NCBI RefSeq assembly: GCF_001509585.1
Contig: NZ_LNCI01000002.1
Location: forward strand, 496,001-560,000
Length of the DNA: 64,000 bases
Direction of reading: 5' to 3'
Source: Tropicimonas marinistellae
GTDB lineage: Bacteria; Pseudomonadota; Alphaproteobacteria; Rhodobacterales; Rhodobacteraceae
Positions 1 to 6,733 of this stretch are shown here, one piece after another. Within the stretch, counting starts at the first letter, position 1. Each line of letters opens with the position of its first letter. A model generated the notes under the pieces. The model saw nothing but the letters and a program-made list of their open reading frames with translations, searched no databases and had not been told where the DNA came from. Both the position numbers and the translations under genes were made by a program.

Positions 1-125
1 AGCCCTGCGCCGTCTGTGGGGCAACCAAGTCCGAAGCGCACCACCCCAACTACAACGACCCTCTGAACGTCATCTGGCTCTGCCGTCGGCATCACCGGGC
101 GCTGCATGCGCGGGAGAGCAAATGA
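1..125 (+). CDS. HNH-like / zinc-binding phage protein, C-terminal fragment (cut by window start)
   Basis: Read in the frame that starts at base 3, the first bases encode about 40 residues ending in TGA at 123-125. The peptide has a CxxC pair (CAVC), a HH followed by PNYNDPLNVIWLC, and a final CRRHH. This Cys/His pattern is typical of the C-terminal half of small phage HNH or zinc-ribbon proteins. The start lies outside the window, so total length and catalytic residues cannot be judged. Its stop overlaps the start of the next gene (ATGA), which suggests one transcription unit with the element genes to the right. Confidence 0.6.
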   Translation, partial: PCAVCGATKSEAHHPNYNDPLNVIWLCRRHHRALHARESK

Positions 126-1000
126 TGAGCGTTTATCAGGCCAGCCCGTTAAAGCGTCGTCGCGCCACCAAGGACGAGATGGAGGTTCGGGCGCAATTCC
201 TCATCGGCTATGCGGTGGAGCATGCCCCGGTGACTGTACGGCAACTCTTCTACGCCGCGACAGTGGCAGCCGTACCCGGCATCGAGAAAACCGAGGCGGG
301 ATACAACAAGGTGCAGGCGCAGGTCTTGGATCTGCGTCGCGCTGGACGGCTACCCTACGACACAATTTCGGATGCGACCCGGTACATGCGCAAGCCTCGC
401 ACATACGACGGTTGGGAGGCCGCATTGCGGAACACGGCGCAACTGTATCGCAAGAACCTGTGGGCCGACAGCGAAGTTGAAGTTGAAATCTGGTTGGAGA
501 AGTCGGCGTTGGCTGGCGTGCTCTATCCTGTCACGTCCGAATTTGACGTACCGCTCATGCCGACCGGCGGGTATACGTCCGAGACCTTCGCCTACGGTTC
601 CGTCAACAACATGCGCGATACTGGCAAGACGCTGGTGATCTACGCCTTGTACGATTTCGACAGATCCGGCCGGGACGCGGCATATTCACTGCATGAAAAG
701 GTGGACCGCTTCGGTGCCGAGTTTGACGTGCCGGTGTGGTTCCATCAGCTCGGGTTGACCTATGACCAAGTGATCGACCTCGAGCTCCCGACGCGCCCGG
801 CCAAGAAGAACACCGCAGCGGATCGCCGGTGGCCCTATGACTTCGCTGCCGAGTTGGATGCCATTCCACCGGACACGATCCGCGACATCGTGCGAGATGC
901 CATCGAGGAACATCTGCCCGCGTGCGAATTGGAACACCTGAAACGAGTAGAACAGGCTGAGCGCGAGACCCTGATGCGGTTCATCGGGAGGGACGTGTGA
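122..1000 (+). CDS. Spo11/Topo VI A-like protein with winged helix and Toprim domain (Mini-A type candidate)
   Basis: The 292-residue protein begins with a winged-helix region containing RQLFY at residues 40-44. This resembles the 5Y-CAP motif of Spo11/topoisomerase VI A, where the second aromatic is the catalytic tyrosine (here Tyr44). A Toprim-like segment follows, with WLEKSA (Glu126) and DFDRSG (Asp178, Asp180), matching the acidic Glu and DxD of Toprim folds. It is shorter than a full Topo VI A subunit and no B subunit is present in the window. It starts at an ATGA overlap with the upstream fragment and ends overlapping the replication-type gene by 4 nt, so it is probably co-expressed with it. 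Role inferred: DNA cleavage or topology control during element replication. The fold assignment is by motif only. Confidence 0.55.
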   Translation: MMSVYQASPLKRRRATKDEMEVRAQFLIGYAVEHAPVTVRQLFYAATVAAVPGIEKTEAGYNKVQAQVLDLRRAGRLPYDTISDATRYMRKPRTYDGWEAALRNTAQLYRKNLWADSEVEVEIWLEKSALAGVLYPVTSEFDVPLMPTGGYTSETFAYGSVNNMRDTGKTLVIYALYDFDRSGRDAAYSLHEKVDRFGAEFDVPVWFHQLGLTYDQVIDLELPTRPAKKNTAADRRWPYDFAAELDAIPPDTIRDIVRDAIEEHLPACELEHLKRVEQAERETLMRFIGRDV

Positions 1001-1647
1001 TGACACGCAACTCTAACGGCGGCGAACACTGGACCAAGATGATCCGGCAGAACATGGAGACGCCAGCTTGGCGGGCGCTTTCCACGACAGCGCAGGCAAT
1101 ATATCCGTGGCTCAAGCTGGAGTGGAAGGGGCCGAAGGCGAACAACAATGGCAAAATCTCCATGTCCGTGCGGCAGATGGGGGAATGCGTTGGCTGCGAC
1201 AAGAAGACAGCCGGGCGAGCTTTCCATGAATTGCAGCGCAAGGGGTATGCCGTTGTCAAACGAACCGCGTGCCTGGGCATCGCTGGTGAGGCCCGTAGCC
1301 ACCTTATCGAACTCACCGAGATAGCCTGTCCGCCGAACGACCGTCCCCGAGCGCTCTTTCGAGAATGGCGTCCGGACGCGGAATTCCCCGTTGCCGAAGT
1401 GCGGACCAACAACCCTAGCGGCGTCAACGGAAAACAAAACCCTGTCCCCAAAATGGGGACGTCACGTCCCCAAAAACGGGACGAACAGAAAACCGACGTC
1501 CCCAAAATGGGGACAGCACGTCCCCAAAATTGGGACGAACAAGCCGAAATCCTTGAACCCTTCGTCCCCAAAACTGGGACACCCTTATCTACCAGGGGTT
1601 CGGGGGAAACGACTCAGCAAGCTACGACAAACGAGGTATTGAAATGA
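997..1647 (+). CDS. winged-helix replication initiator-like phage protein with internal iterons
   Basis: The 216-residue protein has an N-terminal region resembling phage replication organisers with a helix-turn-helix: WRALSTTAQAIYPWLK near residue 25, then SVRQMGECVGCDKKTAGRAFHELQRKGY near residues 60-90. The second half is low-complexity and holds alternating VPKMGT and RPQKRD/RPQNWD motifs. These are the translation of a DNA repeat array at 1444-1580. An origin embedded in the initiator gene is a known design in lambdoid phages (the O gene). The gene overlaps both neighbours by 4 nt (ATGA). Calling it a replication initiator is inference from the fold and the iterons; I do not recognise a named family. 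Confidence 0.55.
   Translation: MMTRNSNGGEHWTKMIRQNMETPAWRALSTTAQAIYPWLKLEWKGPKANNNGKISMSVRQMGECVGCDKKTAGRAFHELQRKGYAVVKRTACLGIAGEARSHLIELTEIACPPNDRPRALFREWRPDAEFPVAEVRTNNPSGVNGKQNPVPKMGTSRPQKRDEQKTDVPKMGTARPQNWDEQAEILEPFVPKTGTPLSTRGSGETTQQATTNEVLK
1444..1580. repeat. array of five 17-bp palindromic iterons inside the replication-type gene
   Basis: Five copies of GTCCCCAAAAnnGGGAC lie at 1444-1460, 1466-1482, 1498-1514, 1520-1536 and 1564-1580. Copies 1 and 3 are identical (GTCCCCAAAATGGGGAC); the others differ only in the centre or in one arm position. Start-to-start spacings are 22, 32, 22 and 44 bp, close to whole turns of B-DNA. Copies 1, 3 and 5 are read as VPKMGT/VPKTGT while copies 2 and 4 are read in another phase as RPQKRD/RPQNWD. 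What is conserved is therefore the DNA and not the peptide. The likely role is an initiator-binding origin. Confidence 0.75.
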
Positions 1648-1898
1648 CCGCGCAGAAATACACCAAAGAGCAGGCTGAAATCGCACTGGAGGAAATGAAG
1701 CGGGTGCAGGAAATGCTGCGCCGCACCACCGCGACGATGAACGAAACCGGCGGCGACATCGAATGGTTCGCGAGCTTCCTTCTGCGTCACGCCATCGAGT
1801 TGCACTCCGAAATTTTCGGCTCTGAGCAATTGGAATTGGCGATAACGAAAATCGGCAAAGAATTGCTTGTTGGCGACGGCAAGGCCGGTCGCGCTTGA
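1644..1898 (+). CDS. small hypothetical element protein
   Basis: This 84-residue, charged, mostly helical protein (KYTKEQAEIALEEMKRVQEML near the N-terminus) is not one I recognise. It starts at ATG 1644, overlapping the TGA of the replication-type gene (ATGA), so translation is probably coupled. There is no signal peptide, membrane segment or known motif. Its place between the replication gene and the capsid gene suggests a small regulatory or accessory phage protein. Confidence 0.55.
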   Translation: MTAQKYTKEQAEIALEEMKRVQEMLRRTTATMNETGGDIEWFASFLLRHAIELHSEIFGSEQLELAITKIGKELLVGDGKAGRA

Positions 1899-1911
1899 GG
1901 CGCTAATTGCT

Positions 1912-2058
1912 ATGGGATATCGTCTCATCAACGCTCAAGGCCGATGGCACGAGCCGACAATCCGCTTTTCCGCAAAGCCGATGGCAGAGCGCGAAAGTCA
2001 CCCTCACACCGGGGGCGCTTTCGTGCATCCCGGCAAATCACAGGAAAACCGGATATGA
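1912..2058 (+). CDS. possible 48-residue ORF leading into the capsid gene
   Basis: An ORF from ATG 1912 (preceded by GAGGCG) ends at TGA 2056-2058, overlapping the capsid start by ATGA. The peptide is rich in His, Gly and Arg and matches nothing I know. The frame is open further upstream to a TTG at 1867. The only support is the coupling geometry, which equals that of the other genes here. It may be a leader that feeds ribosomes to the capsid gene, or chance. Confidence 0.3.
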   Translation: MGYRLINAQGRWHEPTIRFSAKPMAERESHPHTGGAFVHPGKSQENRI

Positions 2059-3416
2059 CAATCCAATTTACTGATCGTAGCGGCGAACTGGCCATTCAAC
2101 GCCATTGCCAAGCGCTACTGCGCGACATGGGCACCCGCAAACCTCACTCCCTCGAAGTTCACCGGATGCAATGGCAGGAACTCAACCGGCTTGAAAACCG
2201 GGTTTCGACCACAGCGCGCGACCTGATGAAGCGCATCAACGACAACACCCCGCAGGACGAAGCCGAAAGCATCGAGCGAGCCTTCGACGCCCTGATGGAC
2301 ATTCACGACGCCCTCGCTGGCGAGAAGGACTATCGCATGGAATTGGATAGCAAAGAACCTCGCGCCGCAGGCGGCGACCCGCGTCGACCGCTTCTCAATG
2401 GGATGGCCCCTGGCGTAGATGAACCCCGCGCCGGAACCGAACACACGGCGGCATTCACCAACTGGCTCCGAGCGCCGCTCAGTGCCAGAGCGGGGGCAAC
2501 ACTGACCGACGCCGAGAGCCGCGCTGGCACAACCCTCACCGGACCTGCGGGCGGGTACGTGGTGCCCTCGCTGATCGCCGATCCGCTCATGTCGCGGGCG
2601 CGCGCGTCCAACCCGTTCCGGGGCATTATCCGGGTCGCCGAGGTTGCCTCTGCCGACGTATCTTTCCCGCTGTCCAACTCCGACGCGACGAGCGGATGGG
2701 TTGGCGAGACCGACACGCGCTCGGCGACGACCGAGCCAACGCTGGCAAGCAAGGTTCCAACTTTCGGCACCTGTTACAGCTACGTCAGCCTGACCGAAGA
2801 ACTTGCCTCAGACGCCATGCTCGACATTGGCGACTGGTTCGCCGAGGAAGCAGGCAAGGCGCTTGGCGAGGCGGAACTCACCGCCATCGTTTCCGGTGAC
2901 GGCGACGACAAGCCTACCGGCCTGTTGGACACCGCGCCCGAGTCCGGTGCGGATGGAAGCCGAACGGCGGATGCGTTCAAGTATATCGCATCCGGTGTCG
3001 CGGCCGATATCGAGGCTGATAACCTGCTGACCGCCATCTACGACCTCAAGGCCGACTACCGGGCCAACGGGCGTTGGTTGATGAACTCGGTAACCGCCGG
3101 TGTTGTCCGCAAGCTAAAGGACGGCGAAGGCCGCTACATGTGGACTGACAGCCTCAGCATGGGTCAGCCCGCGACCCTGGCTGGCTATCCTGTGACCATC
3201 GCGGAGAGCATGCCAGACATTGGCGCGAATGCGCACCCGCTCGCCTTCGGTGATTGGCGCCGTGCCTACGTCCTTGCCACCCGTGGCGGCTTGTCGGTGA
3301 CGGTAGACGCCAACATCACCACGCCGGGTTACATCAAACTCTACATCCGGCATCGGATCGGCGGCTGCGTCTACGACGAGAACGCGGCGCGTTTCATCAA
3401 GTGCGCCACGTCGTAA
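2055..3416 (+). CDS. HK97-fold major capsid protein
   Basis: The 453-residue protein matches HK97 gp5-type capsid subunits. A charged helical N-terminal delta region (about residues 1-90) is followed by a linker. Then comes the mature capsid core, with TLTGPAGGYVVP, NPFRGIIRV, TSGWVGETD, SYVSLTEELASDA, PTGLLDT, LAGYPV and LAFGDWRRAYVL in the order expected for this fold. I chose ATG 2055 because it forms an ATGA overlap with the preceding frame and gives the usual N-terminus; upstream in-frame Met codons add an Arg-rich extension with no family support. The prohead protease and portal genes that normally sit upstream are absent. Next downstream is the small terminase gene, which reverses the usual order. 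Confidence 0.9.
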   Translation: MTIQFTDRSGELAIQRHCQALLRDMGTRKPHSLEVHRMQWQELNRLENRVSTTARDLMKRINDNTPQDEAESIERAFDALMDIHDALAGEKDYRMELDSKEPRAAGGDPRRPLLNGMAPGVDEPRAGTEHTAAFTNWLRAPLSARAGATLTDAESRAGTTLTGPAGGYVVPSLIADPLMSRARASNPFRGIIRVAEVASADVSFPLSNSDATSGWVGETDTRSATTEPTLASKVPTFGTCYSYVSLTEELASDAMLDIGDWFAEEAGKALGEAELTAIVSGDGDDKPTGLLDTAPESGADGSRTADAFKYIASGVAADIEADNLLTAIYDLKADYRANGRWLMNSVTAGVVRKLKDGEGRYMWTDSLSMGQPATLAGYPVTIAESMPDIGANAHPLAFGDWRRAYVLATRGGLSVTVDANITTPGYIKLYIRHRIGGCVYDENAARFIKCATS

Positions 3417-3437
3417 CGGCCAAGGCAGGTTGCGCCT

Positions 3438-3564
3438 GGGGCTTTTCGTTGCGTGCCCCTAAGCAGCCCCGTCAGCCGGGAGTGGGTAAACCCCGGCAGC
3501 CACGGCGGTCAACGCTCCGGCGCCGTGACGTGGCACCACAGCGGGCAGGGTTTCGACCCTGTCC
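3438..3564 (+). other. highly structured intergenic DNA upstream of the small terminase (candidate cos site or structured RNA)
   Basis: Within the 251 bp between capsid and terminase there are four consecutive inverted repeats. They are GGGGC/GCCCC at 3438-3442/3455-3459, CCGGG/CCCGG at 3476-3480/3492-3496, CACGGCG/CGCCGTG at 3501-3507/3521-3527, and an 8-bp stem at 3543-3550/3557-3564 (one G-U pair) with a TTTCGA loop. The last resembles a tRNA T-arm. No convincing ORF covers it. In many HK97-like phages the cos site lies just before terS, so packaging DNA is one reading; a structured RNA is the other. Confidence 0.4.
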
Positions 3565-3667
3565 GTCTATCGCAAGGGGGGCGGGGTAGCTTTCTGCCGA
3601 CGCAACAACGGCAACCGATCGCACCACCGCTCGCACGCATCCGCAGTTCAAATATTCGAGGCCCATC

Positions 3668-4048
3668 ATGCCAGCACGTAAGAAGCCCCTGACCCTTGCC
3701 CAACTCGACGGCAGCGCGGCCAAAGACCCGCAACGCTACCGCGACCGCGCGGAACCTAAGGTTGTACCCCTTGGAGCCGCGCCGTCGCACCTGACAGCGC
3801 AGGAGCGCACCGCCTGGGCCGAGTTCTCGCAGGAGGCGCCGTGGCTCGCAGAAAGCGACCGTGCCCTTGTGGCGTCCGCCTGCGCGCTGCGAGCGCAGAT
3901 CCAGGCTGGTGAGTTCAATGCTGCGCTGATCCGTGAACTTCGCATGCATTTGACGCCGATGGGCATGACTCCTACGAGCCGGCAGGGATTGCATGCGCCG
4001 GAAGAACCGGAAACAGACGATCCGTGGGCGCAGTTCGATGCTTGTTGA
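3668..4048 (+). CDS. P27-family phage terminase small subunit
   Basis: The 126-residue protein starts MPARKKPLTLAQLDG, then PQRYRDRAEPKVVPLGAAPSHLTAQERTAWAEF and WLAESDRALVASACALRAQI. This is the typical helix-turn-helix part of P27-type TerS proteins, which bind pac/cos DNA and present it to the large terminase. The C-terminal LTPMGMTPTSRQGLH segment is also characteristic. The length is normal to slightly short for the family. The large subunit that normally follows immediately is missing; a 352-bp gap and unrelated AT-richer genes follow. The element would therefore need a helper phage for packaging, or it is a decayed prophage. Confidence 0.8.
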   Translation: MPARKKPLTLAQLDGSAAKDPQRYRDRAEPKVVPLGAAPSHLTAQERTAWAEFSQEAPWLAESDRALVASACALRAQIQAGEFNAALIRELRMHLTPMGMTPTSRQGLHAPEEPETDDPWAQFDAC

Positions 4049-4400
4049 GCGTGGACCGAAACGGCAACCTCCCCCTTCAATGGGGGTCATCTCGGCATGC
4101 TACAAATTGTCGCACTTCAATGATTGCCCAACGACGAGTGAAGCCTAAGATATTCCATGTAGTCGATAGATATGAAGAGCGAGCACAATGCAATGTTGAG
4201 AGTCTTAGCGTGGCCCAACCCATTGAAAATATGGCGCTATAATGGCTATGGATAGGCTTAAGCCACATTGTGAGTCTCAGCGAGCCCTAAGAATCCCCTA
4301 CGCGGGCGAGATGTGAAAAATGATCGCGTCGGTATCGCGGATCATCGCGCCATTTTCGCTTCCTGTGCTAACATCGTTTTGTTTTAGATGAGTCGGGATT
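4049..4400. other. gene-free stretch between terminase and cargo genes
   Basis: No ORF of credible length or codon use is present. The base composition drops sharply to AT-rich after about 4100, which marks the change from phage-type to cargo-type DNA. A TATAAT hexamer lies at 4238-4243, but the TTGAAA before it is only 9 bp away, so I do not call a promoter. The downstream ATG at 4401 has no clear Shine-Dalgarno sequence. Confidence 0.4.
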
Positions 4401-4886
4401 ATGCCCAGCGACGTAACTGAACATTCGAGTAGGTCAGCATTATGGCCTACAGTGACGGCGGTCGCCGGTTTGTTGGCGTCGGTCGCTACTGTAGCTGCAC
4501 TTTTTTATATGAACCAAAGTAATAAACTCAGCAAGACATTGGCGACATATGAGAACGCCAAGATACGGTTTCAGGCTGACTTAGATCAGGAAGGATCCCT
4601 GGTTGTGTGGAACGCTGGAGACTCAGAGATTTTTCCGCAAACAATTCGTGCTATTCCGATCTTCCCGCACGACGATACTGTTCGCCGAACGGATGAGGGT
4701 ATGCCGCTGGAAATGGATCTTGCCAGATCATCCGATGAAGGTCGGATGTATTTTCCCAATATTGAGGATGCAATTTGCGGCTTCCCGAAGTATCGTAAGC
4801 TGTGCGCGGTCAAAGCACCTGAGCAACTTGTTGTCGTTTTTACTCTTGGAGAATTTAAGACAGGGAAGCCGGTTGCTTTTGACTAA
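4401..4886 (+). CDS. membrane-anchored hypothetical protein (cargo gene 1)
   Basis: The 161-residue protein has one N-terminal hydrophobic segment (about residues 15-37, WPTVTAVAGLLASVATVAALF). A short helical linker (NQSNKLSKTLATYENAK) and a soluble C-terminal domain of about 110 residues with two Cys follow. I do not recognise the family. Codon use and composition are clearly AT-richer than the flanking genes, a sign of recent transfer. The stop overlaps the start region of the next gene, so the two probably act together. Position between capsid/terminase genes and the tRNA junction is where phage satellites and prophages carry defence or exclusion cargo; that role is inference only. Confidence 0.65.
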   Translation: MPSDVTEHSSRSALWPTVTAVAGLLASVATVAALFYMNQSNKLSKTLATYENAKIRFQADLDQEGSLVVWNAGDSEIFPQTIRAIPIFPHDDTVRRTDEGMPLEMDLARSSDEGRMYFPNIEDAICGFPKYRKLCAVKAPEQLVVVFTLGEFKTGKPVAFD

Positions 4887-6075
4887 GTACTCCAACTTTT
4901 TGCTTGGGATCTTGCTCTCCTCGTTTGCCTTGCATTTGCCAGCGAGCGCATCGTGCGGTAGAACTTTGACCGGAAGCTGTTGGGACACATCGCTTCATAG
5001 CAGCGGAAAGACAATCCTCTGGTTGTCCCGAACTAGTGCCGAATTGGCAAAAGACTTTTTCATGGGGCATCCATTTTATCTCGATGAGCATACGGCTGAC
5101 ATTGGGGCGCTTAATGCGATTATTTCGCTTAATAGTGATGCTCCAGTAATGCTGCTGCTGAATCGAGAGCGTGACGTCCGCAAGGTGGAAGAGGTTGATT
5201 GTCAACTCTACGACGCTGACCAAAACTCACTTGGGGAGTTAATTCCCAGTGATTGGCAAAATGGAAATAGGAATTGTGAGCATGTAAAGCATACGATTGG
5301 AATGGGTGTTGAGTTCACTCTTGCCACAGAAATGGCTGCTGCGAAAGTTTCTGGCCGTGTTTATTTCTCTGCTGTTATTGATGAAATAAAGAGTCGATCA
5401 CGAAACTCCTATGGCGGTTATGAACTTGCTAGTTACAAAGCCTCGTACGCTGAAGAGCAAGCTATGGCGAATTTGAGGCAAGCCATTGGACAGCTTGAGC
5501 TGACGAATATGGCTGTGCTGAGCACGGCAGCAATCGCCGCGATGTCCGAAGTTCAGCCTCAAACGGAGGATTGGAGGAAATTTGTTAGTATAGCCAGGTT
5601 GTCTGGATTCTCGCCAATGGTTGTCGCCCCGGAAACCTTTTTCCCGGAGTTTCCTGGAGAATCTGGAACTTTTGTTGATACTGATACGTTGGCAACCGCG
5701 GCTGTTGTATTGAATACGGCCAATATGCCGTCATTGGCGGGTGCAATGGACGTAGAGCCCGGAAATTATGTTGTTTGGCTTCGCAATGATGTCAATGTTA
5801 GTGAGCCATTCGACTCAGAGAGCGTCTTTTTGTGGGGTTACAAAACCTATCGCAGTGTGGCGCCAGAAGAGCTCATGAACTCATACCGCTCGCGAGACTT
5901 GGCATTTGTTCCTTTTGATGGTGAAATCCATATTTTCGACGCCGACCCTCGGAATGCCCTGATTGAGGACGAAATTAGCTCAAGGCTTTCGCTCTACGAT
6001 CACTTTATTGAGTATATGGCGTACTTTGATATACCTGCCGCCATTTTGCTTGCAGGCCCAGAATCATCATTTTGA
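4873..6075 (+). CDS. exported hypothetical protein (cargo gene 2)
   Basis: The protein has about 400 residues and starts at TTG 4873 (GGGAAG a few bases upstream) or TTG 4879. Only these starts give a clean signal peptide (LLTKYSNFLLGILLSSFALH, cleavage probably after ASA). The same frame is open back to 4603, but that part overlaps cargo gene 1 and reads as a shadow. Several Cys near the mature N-terminus (SCGRTLTGSCW) and at VDCQLYD and NRNCEH suggest disulfides outside the cytoplasm. I do not recognise the family. It is AT-rich like its partner and overlaps it by 14 nt. Envelope location plus mobile context makes a superinfection-exclusion or defence function conceivable but unproven. Confidence 0.65.
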   Translation: MLLTKYSNFLLGILLSSFALHLPASASCGRTLTGSCWDTSLHSSGKTILWLSRTSAELAKDFFMGHPFYLDEHTADIGALNAIISLNSDAPVMLLLNRERDVRKVEEVDCQLYDADQNSLGELIPSDWQNGNRNCEHVKHTIGMGVEFTLATEMAAAKVSGRVYFSAVIDEIKSRSRNSYGGYELASYKASYAEEQAMANLRQAIGQLELTNMAVLSTAAIAAMSEVQPQTEDWRKFVSIARLSGFSPMVVAPETFFPEFPGESGTFVDTDTLATAAVVLNTANMPSLAGAMDVEPGNYVVWLRNDVNVSEPFDSESVFLWGYKTYRSVAPEELMNSYRSRDLAFVPFDGEIHIFDADPRNALIEDEISSRLSLYDHFIEYMAYFDIPAAILLAGPESSF

Positions 6076-6151
6076 TGTGGTCGTGTAGCGTTTTTCGCCA
6101 GAAGTTTTAATAGAGTGCTAAGACGGGAGCGTTTTTGCGACCTATATCGGT

Positions 6152-6430
6152 GTGTCCTGCGCCGCCCCGCTTGCCAAGCTTTGGGCCGAGTGGAAGTGCG
6201 CCCGAGCCGAGTTTGAGACCTGCAGCGATGCCGATTTTGAAGCGTTCTATGAACGTATGAGGGCCGCCGAATTGGCGGTTTCCTGTTCTAAGCCTACTTA
6301 CCTGACTGGGGCAGTGGGGCAGGCGGAATATCTCCGCTCTGAGGTCGGGGACGAGATCCGCAGCGCTTGGGGCGATGGCGCCTGTATCATCGACAACTTT
6401 TGCGACGGGCTGGCAGCAATCTCCGAATAG
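6152..6430 (+). CDS. small hypothetical protein next to the tRNA junction
   Basis: This 92-residue acidic protein (AEWKCARAEFETCSDADFEAFYERMRAAELAV) starts at GTG 6152; the frame is open back to 6122 without a better start. I do not recognise it, although small helical proteins of this kind are common at the ends of Rhodobacterales prophages. It returns to a higher GC content than the two cargo genes before it. It has no signal peptide or membrane segment. A pseudogene remnant is possible. Confidence 0.4.
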   Translation: MSCAAPLAKLWAEWKCARAEFETCSDADFEAFYERMRAAELAVSCSKPTYLTGAVGQAEYLRSEVGDEIRSAWGDGACIIDNFCDGLAAISE

Positions 6431-6522
6431 CCCTGCCAGTGGAACCGCTACACAGTACGTCGCACTTCGGTGCGGAGCGTTTTCTTTTGGTGCGGCATGT
6501 TGGCCGGGAAATTGGGAGAATC

Positions 6523-6570
6523 TGTTACCCCAGATGTTACCCCGAGGGCCAAATGCGACGAATGCCCTCG
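6523..6570. repeat. direct and inverted repeats beside the tRNA-Asn 3' end (candidate integrase arm sites)
   Basis: TGTTACCCC occurs twice 12 bp apart (6523-6531 and 6535-6543). It is followed by a perfect 7-bp inverted repeat CGAGGGC/GCCCTCG (6543-6549/6564-6570) with a 14-nt loop. They lie 40-87 bp from the tRNA-Asn 3' end. Short direct repeats this close to a tRNA junction are what tyrosine-integrase arm-type sites look like. The hairpin has no T-run, so I do not call it a terminator. No integrase gene is in the window to test this. Confidence 0.35.
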
Positions 6571-6609
6571 AGAGATCTTGGCGTAAGCCTATGTATTTTA
6601 TGAGATTTT

Positions 6610-6684
6610 TGGCTCCGGCGGTAGGGATCGAACCTACGACCAATTGATTAACAGTCAACTGCTCTACCGCTGAGCTACGCCGGA
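6610..6684 (-). tRNA. tRNA-Asn (GTT)
   Basis: On the minus strand the sequence folds as a standard cloverleaf: acceptor TCCGGCG/CGCCGGA, D-arm GCTC/GAGC, anticodon loop CTGTTAA with anticodon GTT, T-arm with GGTTCGATCCC, discriminator G and an encoded CCA (plus-strand TGG at 6610-6612). Its 3' end faces the phage-like region to the left, so this gene is the probable attachment site of that element. Translated frames over it give the familiar false peptide SSAVEQLTVNQLVVGSIPTA and should be ignored. Confidence 0.95.
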
Positions 6685-6733
6685 ACACGCCGGGCGATAT
6701 AGCAACGGGTCTGACAGGCGTCCAGAGGCATTT

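Noticed and set aside
1444-1580. CRISPR array
   Set aside because: The spacing is short and irregular, the unit is palindromic and lies inside a coding frame, and no cas genes are present; an iteron array explains it better.
1944-2054. Arg-rich N-terminal extension of the capsid protein
   Set aside because: No similarity to capsid delta domains, and ATG 2055 has the ATGA coupling used by neighbouring genes.
4223-4243. TTGAAA/TATAAT promoter in the AT-rich gap
   Set aside because: The hexamers are only 9 bp apart, too close for a sigma-70 promoter.
4603-4872. N-terminal extension of cargo gene 2
   Set aside because: This part of the frame overlaps cargo gene 1 in another phase and would bury the clear signal peptide that starts at about 4873.
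6107-6688. 193-residue minus-strand frame beginning with SSAVEQLTVNQL
   Set aside because: The start lies in the tRNA-Asn gene and the peptide is the well-known false translation of a tRNA; the rest antisense-overlaps the small hypothetical gene.
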